The position numbers and the translations under genes were made by a program. 64,000 nucleotides of DNA from Neodiprion pinetum (taxonomy: Eukaryota > Arthropoda > Insecta > Hymenoptera > Diprionidae), in NCBI RefSeq assembly GCF_021155775.2, contig NC_060236.1, positions 15,488,519 to 15,552,518 of the forward strand. Reading direction: 5' to 3'. Below are positions 54,098-64,000 of the stretch, piece by piece (the first letter of the stretch is position 1; each line of letters starts with the position of its first letter). Below the pieces are notes generated by a model. That model had not been told where the DNA came from. It did no database searches and worked only from the letters and a program-made list of their open reading frames with translations.

Positions 54098-56540
54098 CAA
54101 GACAATAGTAGTCTAAATGAGGGAATAGGAGAGTCCTGATCAATTTAATACGGAGCGGTACAGAAAGTGAGCTCTTGTGATGTTTCACTTTATGTAGTAT
54201 CGCATGTATTTTCTGCGATATCAAAGAGATGTGGTGGTTCCATGAAAGATCATCATCAAGGAGGATACCTAGATTGCGGACGTTCGATACATAAGGTAGG
54301 GGATTGTTGCCGATAGAAATAGATGGTAGAGTAGTCAAATCAATGTTACAAACATAGAAATTGCTGCCAAGAATAATAACTTTCGTTTTTGATATATTTA
54401 GAGCTAGACCGTTCGAACGAGAAAGCTCAGCAATGACCTGGGCATCACGAGAAGCCTTGGCAATCCCATCATTTATTTGAGATGGTAAACAGTGCAAGTA
54501 CATTTGCGTGTCATCTGCAAAGATCATTCGCTGTTAATAACGCAAATTGTTTCCAATGTCATTTGAGAAAAGGGTGAAAAGCAGTGGTCCAAGCACTGAA
54601 CCTTGTGGAACATCAGCTGTAGTATTGAGCCAGTTAGAAGAACCGTCCTGATCATCTATAACAGCTTGCGATCTACCCGTTAAGTACGAGAAAAACCAAG
54701 TGAGAGCTGAATCAGAGAACCCGAGCCTCTTTAGTTTTGAGAGAAGTTGTAGATGAGGAACAGTGTCGAAGGCCTTGCTAAAATCGAATAGTAATAAAAT
54801 AGTTAGTTTCCGCTCATCAATAGCTAGCCTGACATGGTCAGAAACTTTTAAAAGCGCTGTTTGGGTACTAAATGAGCTGTGGTAAGCTGATTGTCGATTA
54901 TCAATGATGTCGTGAAGTTGAAGGAAGTTAACAATCTGACTGTGAATTATCCTCTCAAAGAGCTTCGAAAATTCAGGGAGATTTGCAATTGGTCGGGTGT
55001 CAGACGGTGAGCGAGGTGTTTTGATTTTTGATAGTGGTCTGATGAACGCTCGCTTCCAACTGCTCGGAAAATGAGAGTGATGAATAGAGAGATCGAAGAC
55101 GCATGTTAGATGTGAAACTAGCTTGGGGAGAACTTTTGAGATACAGAACAAAGAAATACCATCTGCACCAGACGCAAGTGAGTTAGATAGTTGAGAGTGA
55201 AGATAATGAGACACTGTATCAGTAGCAATCGGGACAAATGAGAAGGATAGTAGAGACTGGGGGATTTCTATGAGCATGGATGAAAATGATAAAAATGTTA
55301 ACGGAGGATTTACTCCAGAGATAGAGACGAAATGAGTATTTAACTGTTCAGGAGAAAAAAAATGAAGTGGAGATGAAAGTGTAGATTTTGTGATGCCCAA
55401 GTTTGCAAGTTCCCTCCACATTCGAGCCGGCTCATCAATAGTTTATTTAAAAGGTACTCATTTTTTGCTTGTCTGCGGTCAGTGATCAGCTTGTCTCGGA
55501 ATTGACGATAGATAGCATATCCTAAAAACTATTCGTACGCTTCGCATGTTTGAAGAGTTTGTTCCTATTGCGCATTCTTGATCTAAACTCAGGAGTGAGC
55601 CATGGTGATACTGTTCTCCTTACGACGAACGAACGATTGGGAGCATGTAAATCAAATGCTGAGTAAAGAGATGATGTAACCGACTGTACTCGTACATCTA
55701 CATCAGTTACAGAAGTAATCGAATGAGGAAAGAGAACAGGTTCAGTTGGAGATGATAGAGTATCTAGCGTATTAAGAAAATCTTGTTGACTAAAAGTGTT
55801 AATGCAGCGCCTTGTTATTTGCCGTTGTGAAGGCACAGATAGATCAAACGCAAAGCTAAGTTTGAGAAGATCATGACCTACGGTGAAGGGAGCAGACGAC
55901 TTGGAGTATGATAAAAGTTTATCTTCACTATCCAAGATAAACACATCGAGCCAAGAATCGGAGTGCGAAGTATGAAATGTGGCCTCAGAAGGAACAAGAA
56001 AGAGAGAATGAGAAAAAACTAAGTTTCTTAAAGAAAGTGCTTCGAAGTTGTTGGGTTCAAGATTGCAGTTTAGATCGCCGGTTATAACGATGTTTTTATA
56101 CGCATGCGCAAAACGATCAAGGCTCGAGGTGAAATCTTGAAAGAGATGACCTTTAGGTCTCCTATATACAGAATTAAATAATGTAGATTCACCATTTGGT
56201 TGAAAAATATCAAGAATGAGAAATTGGGGAGAGTTTGAGAATTGACTGGGGGAGGCGTAGAGGATATTAGCTTTGAGTGAAGTATGAATATAAACTGTAA
56301 CCCCGCCCCCTTCTTTACCTTCCCGATCATTTCTAATAATAAAATGATTGCTGATATTAATAAGATCATCATGAATGTGAGAGTGAAACCACGTCTCAGA
56401 AACAGAAGTAATGTCAAAGAAATTTGATTCGAAAAATGATCTGACTAGATGAATATGAGCAAGCAAGGAGTTAGCGTTAAATTGAGCAATTTTTATATGA
56501 GATGACGCAGGTTGAGTATGAGGAGAAGGATTTGAAAAAG
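54098..56540 (-). pseudogene. LINE A ORF2: endonuclease and RT
   Basis: Endonuclease starts IAQFNANSLLAHIHLVRSF, with SVSETWFHSHI, ITGDLNCNLEP and DSWLDVFI. After frame changes (about 55500) RT shows SDTRPIANLPEFSKLFERI, LLFDFSKAFDTVPH (motif A), DVPQGSVLGPLLF, a TAA near 54534-54536, then MIFADDTQMY (motif C). Catalytic residues survive, but the stop, the frameshift and the insertion prevent a full product. Confidence 0.8.
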
Positions 56541-56559
56541 ACTTGGCCGATTGCGGTAG

Positions 56560-57395
56560 TCAAATGAGAAACTCATGATCATTAATAATGCGAATAATGA
56601 TCGGTTGCTGACCATTCGCTTTCTTAACAAAAATGGTAAAATTTCTAACCCAAACATAATCGTAAGAGGTTTGTTTAGCACGGGCTTTAGTCTATTGCAA
56701 TAATTTGTACAAATCTGACGGCAAGAGCTCATTAATAAAAATGTTACCGGAAAAATTTGAGCCAAGAACCTCACTGATTTTTAAGTCACGTTTAGCGCAC
56801 TTGCTGTTAATAACTGCTTCTCTGACTGCAGCAGAAGTGAGGGTGACGACAAGAGAGAGAGAGACATACGTGTCGACGAATGCGCGCCTGACAGAAGCAA
56901 CTAACTATTTGTAGTGTAGTTTTTATTTTGCATTACTCGAACAGCAAGGATATGAGGTATCAAGTCGGTAATGCCGAGTGCATTGAAATTTTTTTTAAAG
57001 AAATCGAAAACTACAGAAACCGGAGTGTCAGGTAGCCCAGTGGGAAGGCCAGCTACAACAATCTTGTTTGGCGTATCATTTTGTCGAATATCTAGAGCTT
57101 CGAGTTTCGAATTTAATTTTAAGATCTCCTGCTTTAGATGAGCATTAGCATTTTCCAGCCGGACAATTTTTTCAGAATGAGCAGTGACGGTTTCAATAAG
57201 TTTTGGTAATTCACTAACTGAAGTATTGATATTATGAATCGCTTGTCTCTGTTCTTTAGCAAAAGCAGCGAAATTCGCTTCAGAATTACGTAAGATGGCC
57301 ATAATTGACTGAAGTGTAGCCTGATCATTCTGCATAATCGGCAGAGGAGTTGAATCTGTGCCAGCATTGAGCTCTGATGAATTGCTACCAAACAT
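56560..57395 (-). pseudogene. LINE A ORF1
   Basis: ATG at 57395. A coiled-coil (ETVTAHSEKIVRLENANAHL) then IVVAGLPTGLPDTPVSVVFD, an RRM-like start, as in CR1/Jockey ORF1p. The frame stops at 56901 and continues in another frame with NELLPSDLYKLL and DYVWVRNFTIFVKKANG, with one stop. Confidence 0.6.
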
Positions 57396-58368
57396 CGTAG
57401 TAAGATAAATTAAACAACAGCTATTAACTGATCGGTAAGTTAGGTAACTTTTACTACAGCCGGGATGGAAATGATGGCTGCTCATTACAGCCCAAGAATT
57501 TTAGGTTATAACGAATCAGTCTTCGGTTTATTACTTCAGCCCGTAGCTCAGAAGAGAGCAACGACGATTTTTAGCTCAAAATTTTGCCAGAGCGACGGGG
57601 GAGGAAAGAAACCTGGAAGCAGAGCCCGAAAACGGGCAGGAAACAGCAGGAAATAGGTCGGAAGATGAGGTTGACAGAAAGTAGCTTAACAGGTACTCAC
57701 CAAGAGAGAGGGAGAGAGGGAGAGAGGAAGAGATTGATTGATTGATTGATTATTTATTTTTATGCCCGAGTTTAACTAAGGGGTAAACAAAATACATCAA
57801 GTGACAGTACAAATCAATCGGTTAGAAATATTGCAAGGTAAAAATGCGTGTATAAAGTCGTGAAAAAACGAAGAGTAAATGAAGCATTAAGACAAGCCGG
57901 AAATGAAGGGGTTTCCAAAGAATACAATAAGTCAACTTATAACTACTAATAAATTAAAATGAAGGTAAAATAAAATCAAACTACTACTAAAAATTCGACT
58001 CAACTTAAACAAGCATAACGGTGAGCAGTAAAAGCACTAAAGCTATTTCGTGTGATCGTGAAGAGGGCAAACGTTTAATATACAGAGAATAGAGAAATAG
58101 AGAATAAAACTAAAGTCATCGGGGTAAGATTCTCAATTCCCAAAATGTCTAAATCACTTGTAAAAATAAAAATAAAATTAAAATAAAATATTGTTATATG
58201 CTCGTGAAAAATAAACAGGAAAGCTCAGTTATATATCATTAAATGATTACATCCTCAGTAAGAACTAAGAATAATATTGTCGATGGATAAAATTGTGAAT
58301 CAGTGATTCTAACTGAGACAATATACAGTAACAATAATTAATCAAAAATACAAGAAAAAATATCTTGG

Positions 58369-60495
58369 TTAAAGCATAACTTCGCTATTAAATAAGTGTG
58401 TGTATAATAGTGACTTAAAAATAGCTAGAGAACTTGCGGTAGTGATATGTGCTGGGAGGGAATGCCAAAAATACGCTCCTGATAAATGGAAGGAATTAGC
58501 TAAGGCTGAAGTTCGATGACGTGATATATGAAAGTAGGAGGAAGAGTGGGGATACCATGACGAGCGTCTTAGCATAGGATCTTCGGTAACAAAGAGAGTT
58601 CTGATGTATGAGGCTGGACGGAGGAAACGAATGTGGTACATATATATGCCAAAGAAGTAGCGTCTACGATTACGAACTGACAGCCACCTCAACCTACGCC
58701 GATATGGGGTTATATGCTCATCTCTACGTACACCATAAATAAATCTGATAGCGCTGTTAATAGGTCTTTGTAGCTTAGTATTCAGTTCATCCGTAAGATC
58801 AAAATACAGTAGACAGCAGTAGTCAATGAGGGGAAAAATCAGAGTCTCAATTAGTTTGATTTTCAGCTGTTGCGATAGAGAGTTTTTATGAAACTTGAGT
58901 TTATGCAGGGTATAGTGGACTTTTTGAGATATTGCAGCCACTTCACGATTTCAAGAAAGATTCGTGCTTATAATAACACTTAGATTTTTTGCCTCAGAGA
59001 CATAAGGCAGTGGGCTCCCATTGATTACAATTGGGCCCAAACTGTGCAAATCGATAGACCTGACATAAGCATCGCTGCCTAGGATCATAACCTTAGACTT
59101 CGCGAGATTAAGTTTCAGATCATTAGCGTTAGCGTAATTGAAAATGGCGGTTGCATCCACAGCAATTTACTCGAATCCAAGCACGATGTTCGATGGAGGA
59201 ATTGACACGTAAACTTGTGTATCATCAGCGAATACCATATGTTCAGTATATCTAAGTGAGAGACCTATGTCATTGATGAATAGTGAAAACAAAAGTGGCC
59301 CAAGAACGGAGCCTTGGGGTACACCTGATGTGATTTGTTGCCATTCCGATACGTGATTGTTCTCGTCGATAACTGCTTGCGTACGGCCGGTTAAATAATA
59401 GAAAAACCAAGATAACGTTGCATCCGAAAACCCTAGTGATTTGAGTTTAGCGAGGAGACGCGTGTGAGAAACAGTATCGAAGGCCTTGCTGAAATCGAAC
59501 AATATGAGAATGGTGATCATACGCTCGCCAATTCCGTTTCGAATATCATCTCTTACTTTTAATAATGCCGATTGGGTGCTATGGTTCGGGCGATACCCAG
59601 ATTATCTTGAATCAAGGAAATTCATTTCATCGAGATACGACCTGATTTGTTGGAGTACAACTTTCTTAAGGATCTTGGAGAGCTCGGACAGATTTGCAAT
59701 AGGACGCGTGTCTGATGGTGATAGCGAAGTTCTAATCTTGGACAAAAGCCTTACATAAGCACGACGCCAAGCCAGTGGGAAATAACCCAGTCGAATGGAC
59801 TCGTTAAATAAGGTCGTAAGACTAATGGATATTACTGATAATGCAGTATTTATGCAGAAAAGCGAGATACCGTTAGGTCCCGCGGAGTAGGAAAAAGGTG
59901 AGGAAGCATTGATTATTTATAGAATTTTCTCAGGAGCGATAGGAGAAAGTGAAAAATGGAACTGGGAAACAGGAACAGAGGAAATAGCAGTAGTAAAATC
60001 ATCGTGCGTGCATGCGGAAGCAGAATTTGAAATAGACGAATAAAAGTTATTAAGCTCGTCGGTAGTAAAAGAATGTAGTGGCGAAGATAATGTGGATTTG
60101 ATAAGGCCCAAACGCGCAAGCGCTTTCCACATCTTGGCGGGATCTTGGATTTCAGATAAAGTGTTATAATCATGCGTACTCTTTGCGTTTTTTATGTCAA
60201 CAGCTAGTTTGTTACAAGTATTCCTATAAATTTCGAAGGCGAGTAAACTATTTGATCTCTTTGCTTGTTCATAGAGCGCGTTCCGATCTCGAATGCGTCT
60301 TCTTAAATCATCGGATAGCCATGGAACTGGAGGCTTTGTAGCAATAAGCGAAGAGATCGGAGCATGAATGTGGAGCAAGTTGATAAGCGATGACGAGAGA
60401 ACCTCAACAAGATTGTCAATTTCAAAATTCGACTTACAACTTGTGCAAGAGATTGCATCACGCTCTATCAAAGAGTCACTAACAAGGAAGGTCAC
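58369..60495 (-). pseudogene. LINE B RT and end of endonuclease
   Basis: Pieces: 59917-60495 (PVPWLSDDLRRRIRDRNALY), 59167-59520 (ILFDFSKAFDTVSH motif A, SGVPQGSVLGPLLF, MVFADDTQVYV motif C), 58951-59160 (LNLAKSKVMILGSDAY) and 58369-58941 (DLTDELNTKLQRPINSAIRF to HYHISRH-like end). At least three frame breaks. Better preserved than LINE A at the C-terminus. Confidence 0.75.
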
Positions 60496-63436
60496 CTTAC
60501 TGTACCCCCATAACCTGGGTCAACAAAATTATATTTTGTAGTTCACACCAAAGTATAAACCCTCACAAAAAATTAGCGGCCCACTTGCATATTTAAGGGG
60601 TGAAATTAATTCTAAAAAATCGGTGGTTTTTTCGTTTTTCGCTGATATCTTCGAAACAAAAATAGATACGGCAAAACTTTAAATAGCAAAGTTGTTCATT
60701 TTTCAGTGCTCTGCAATAATATGTAGTCGAAAATTGGAAACAATTTTTTTATTTTTTTTTATTTAAAAAAAAAAGTGTTTTTTAATACAGTTTTCGTCAT
60801 TTAATCACTGAAAAAGTTCTTATTTCGCCTGAAAATTAAACAAGGTTGACAAATCCGTCAAACGGAATATGTTTATATTTATATATAGGTTTAGTAAATC
60901 CACATATGCTGTTCCACCCTTATCGTAAAATACTCATAAATCTTTTACATCTAGTTTAGTTTTGTGCATCCATTTTAGTACAAGCGAATAAGTATCACAT
61001 GATTTTTTTTCATTTTATATAAAACTTTATTTAACATGCATGTCGTTTTTTTATTTACTAGAAACCTTTAATTCATATATTATATAGCTATTAAAATGTC
61101 TAGTACTCATGACAGAAAAAAAATCAGACAATGCACTTACCAGTTTCTTCATTTCGTGTTATGGAATGTATTCATTGCACTAATGATACTCCTCAAAGAA
61201 GTGTTTGAGACACAAAGGTTTTTTGCACCACGAACATGTTATAACAGCTAAATCACCACAAATGTGACATCGTGGTTCCGAATTATCTCCAAAACCAAAC
61301 GTCACCGGATTGATGAACTCAGGGGGTGTTTTTTCTATGTACCCACTGTTGTACCATGCATATGAAAGAATTACTATATCTGAAAAATGCCAAACAAAAT
61401 GTTTCCATATTCGAAAACCAAACACATCTAATGGTTGTATTTGTCCTGTTGTCCCTTTTGGAATAATTTTTAATACAATTTTTTTGTTAGGAGGAGTTAC
61501 TACATCAACTACTTCTGAACGGTGTCCACTCCAGGAGTCGATTAAAAGCGCACTGTTGTCGCCAACATTCGGAAAATAGATTTCGGTTAGCCAATGTTTG
61601 AAATGATGTGTCGAAAAAACGAAAGAAATATTTAATTTGATTTGGTTCGCAATATTTAATATGCCACAAGAATGTATAATTTAAATAGTTCTTACCTGAT
61701 GTTAACTTTCCAGATTTCGATGCCGAAACAAAAACGTTTGTGGGTTTGAACAACGTTTTTTCTACGCGTGGGCCAAAGTCACCACCGATTTCTTTTAATA
61801 CAAGATATAACGGTGAAAGTAATTTTCCATCGGCGGATATCGTTGGTTGAATCGTATAAGAATGAGTTGTTGAAGACATCGATTGAACAACGCATTCAAT
61901 TTCTTTTGATCCTTGGTTTGCAAGAGTGCGACCAGAATGCATTTCAAATTGAAATCCACTTTGATCTGAATTGTAAACGTTTTTCAGACCAAGGTCGTTG
62001 ATAACAGATTTAATGTTATTTGTAAACTCTTCAGCCGTGTTTTTAAGATTTTTTGAGTCTTCTAAAGTTTTCCAGGTAATAAATTTCGTAATTTTTCGAG
62101 ACGTAATGCGATGTGCTCTTTTGAACTTATTCACCCATTTTTTTGACGCTTTGAATCGTGCATCGGAATTCATGAAATTTTTATGTGCGGTCAAAGCCCA
62201 TCGTCGCAAATCAATATCGTGTACTATCTTGCCACATTTAGTTGCCTTAATGAAGCGATTTAAAGTATATTGAGATATCTCATTTAATTTTTCTTTGAAA
62301 GTCCCACCTTTATTGATTTGATGAGCCCAACGCTTCAATTGTGTTTTAGAAATCACTTTTTTAAAACGATGTGCAACTGTACGAATATTTAAATTTTTTG
62401 TTTTTCCACTTCTCCAAAACTTCACAGCTTTCTTCTTGTAATCGAATGAAATCTCATCTTTATTTTTTGTATATTGAGAGTCATCTGCCTCATCAGATGA
62501 AATTGAATCCCATTCGAATTCACTGTCTTCTATACTTTCAGGCTCATGGTGTTTGAATTGTTCTTGAAATTCTAAGCTTTCGTCTTCCTCAATTACGATT
62601 CTCGTGTATGTGTTTATGCTTTCAATTAAAAACTCTTTAATTGTATCTGCTAATTTCATTTCATTCTCATTCACAGGTGTTTCGGGAAAATTCATCATCA
62701 TAAAATAAGTCGACAAAATATTTATGACATTCACGGGATTGATATACATTTTTGAAAAAGTTCACAGTATTCAATAAGTTCTTAATAATGCACTCCTATA
62801 ACCAGAGAACTTTAATGAACGGAAACCGTCAATACTAACTTAAATGTGGCAAGAGTCAGTTTATATAGAGCCTCATTATTTACTGATATGACGGTATTAA
62901 ACATCTCAGACAGGATATCATGAAAAAATAAAAGGTATTTCAAACAGTCGACCTTACAGTTTGATTATGATAAGAACATGTAATCATTCCAGATCTATAC
63001 AAAATTTTGCGTTCGAAAAAATAACTTTCCGGTTCCATGACCTCTTGAGACGTAAAAAATAAATGTAGATTGATATCATTAAATGTGGAGTCGGAACAAG
63101 TACGTTTTATTATGAAATGATAGAGAAAGATGTGTAAAAAAAACCCGTTTTTTTATGAAAATAAAAAACAAAAAATTCTATATAATTTTCGACTACATAA
63201 TATTGCAGAGCACTGAAAAATGAACAACTTTGCTATTTAAACTTTTGCCGTATCTATTTTTGTTTCGAAGATATCAGCGAAAAACGAAAAAACCACCGAC
63301 TTTTGAGAATTAATTTCACCCCTTAAATATGCGAGTGGGCCGCTAATTTTTTGTGAGGGTTTATACTTTGGTGTGAACTACAAAATATAATTTTGATGAC
63401 CCAGGTTGTGGGGGTACAGTAAGGTGACCTTCCTTG
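60483..63436. mobile_element. Pogo-like DNA transposon with 254-bp inverted repeats
   Basis: 60483-60736 and 63183-63436 are inverted repeats beginning CAAGGAAGGTCACCTTACTG with few mismatches. taa lies outside both ends (60480-60482, 63437-63439), or TA plus a shared A. One transposase on the minus strand. It sits inside LINE B's endonuclease, whose frame resumes on the other side. Confidence 0.85.
61180..62749 (-). CDS. Pogo/Tigger-like transposase, two exons
   Basis: ATG 62749. An acidic N-terminus, then a helix-turn-helix DNA-binding region (KKAVKFWRSGKTKNLNIRTV; WALTAHKNFMNSDARFKASK, CENP-B-like). Catalytic Asp residues: NSDQSGFQFE, LIDSWSGHRSE and PLDVFGFRIWK, the usual pogo/Tigger spacing order. 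The end has a cysteine cluster, CHICGDLAVITCSWCKKPL, a zinc-binding tail. A donor (CAG/gtaaga at 61695-61696) and about 80 bp of intron precede exon 2, which resumes near 61611 with HHFKHWLTEIYFPNVG, but there the bases before it are cg, not ag. All catalytic residues present. Confidence 0.8.
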
Positions 63437-64000
63437 TAAGTGTAGCAAGAAAACTTGCGGCACTAAATTTTCTATAGTTCCTACGAACTAACCGCCGCGG
63501 TTGCACTGCTGAAACATCGAACTTAAAAAATAACTCTAAGAGATCGTGACCGGCAATGAAAGGGTATTCAGATTTACGGAACTTCGACATTTTATTAAGG
63601 TCATCGATAATAAGGACGTCAAGCCATGAGTCGGTGGTGGCTGTGTGATATGTTGCTTCAGACTCCACAATATGTAACGCTTTGGATTGAAGAATATCGC
63701 GTAAGTATTTCGACTCAAAATGATCGCGCATAAGGTTACAATTTAGGTCTCCAGCAATGACTATATTTCTATAAGAGTGGGAGACACGGTCAAACGCTGA
63801 TAAAAAGTCGTGAAATAAGAGACCTTTCGGCCTCCCTTACATCGAAGTGAACAAAAGAGATTGCGTTTGATGAAGACGAATATCAAAAATTGAAAATTCA
63901 GGAGAATTTGAGAACTGGCTTGGGGATGCAGCGAGCACATTTGCTTTGAGCGACTTATGGATATAACAGGCAACGCCCTCACCCTCCTTGCCCTCGCGGT
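63437..64000 (-). pseudogene. LINE B endonuclease, partial at window end
   Basis: TTDSWLDVLIIDDL and FIAGHDLLELFFKFDV are endonuclease motifs matching LINE A's DSWLDVFIL and VGHDLLKLSF. The 5' end is beyond the window; the frame is cut at the pogo-like insertion at 63436. Confidence 0.75.

Larger units (their letters stand above)
50569..57700 (-). mobile_element. CR1/Jockey-superfamily LINE A, minus strand
   Basis: ORF1 near 57395-56560, ORF2 from about 56540 to 50910, 3' UTR to 50569 next to the GA satellite. GA-rich sequence also lies at the 5' side (57703-57732), so the element may have inserted into a GA tract. Split by a 2.7-kb TA-flanked element at 51361-54095. The 3' end shares sequence with LINE B. 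Confidence 0.7.
57733..64000 (-). mobile_element. CR1/Jockey-superfamily LINE B, minus strand, runs off the window
   Basis: Same family as LINE A. Its 3' end is next to a (TGAT)n tract at 57733-57756, as CR1-type elements often end in short repeats. 3' UTR 57757-58368, RT in pieces to 59760, endonuclease to the window end, split by a pogo-like transposon at 60483-63436. Confidence 0.7.

Overview
This window looks like repeat-dense nuclear DNA of an arthropod, most likely an insect. The reasons are AT-rich intergenic sequence with long homopolymers, spliced transposase genes, arthropod-style TATA plus TCAGT promoters in one element, and insect-typical mobile elements. A hymenopteran host is plausible but the sequence does not prove it. 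Almost nothing here is an ordinary host gene; the one candidate is a C2H2 zinc-finger exon at 29154-29421 (minus strand). Most of the window is nested, decayed transposable elements.

Layout. 1-2715 and about 8520-9990 hold the 5' and 3' parts of a decayed LOA/R1-like non-LTR retrotransposon with an RNase H domain. Between them lie a TTAA-flanked Kolobok-like element (2720-3971), a Mutator-like transposase relic (4154-4879), a foldback element (5158-6562), and a mariner relic split by a TA-flanked MITE (6758-8371). 10974-14304 is a spliced Mutator-like transposase joined to a DEDDh exonuclease, broken by frameshifts. 15331-19010 is a Penelope-like element that inserted as an exact palindrome. 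20600-21677 is a 9-bp-TSD foldback element filled with a minisatellite. 21787-26370 is a Jockey-type LINE on the minus strand. 26.4-34.6 kb has little coding sequence: small MITEs, dispersed repeats and the zinc-finger exon.

34639-49103 is a complete-ended Polinton/Maverick (adintovirus-like element) of about 14.5 kb with a 6-bp TSD. Its inverted repeats are 2.5 kb long and carry two to three genes, so those genes are present twice. The unique core encodes a cysteine protease, a phospholipase-A2-domain protein, a packaging ATPase, a PY-type protein, a coiled-coil protein, an integrase with a chromodomain, and a protein-primed DNA polymerase B. No major capsid gene is visible. Several core genes carry stops or frameshifts, while the genes in the inverted repeats are nearly clean.

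49302-64000 holds a second copy of the minisatellite element, a 0.7-kb GA-rich satellite, and two minus-strand CR1/Jockey-superfamily LINEs. The first (50569-about 57700) is split by a 2.7-kb TA-flanked element. The second (about 57733 to beyond the window) is split by a pogo-like DNA transposon with 254-bp inverted repeats (60483-63436) whose transposase keeps its catalytic residues.
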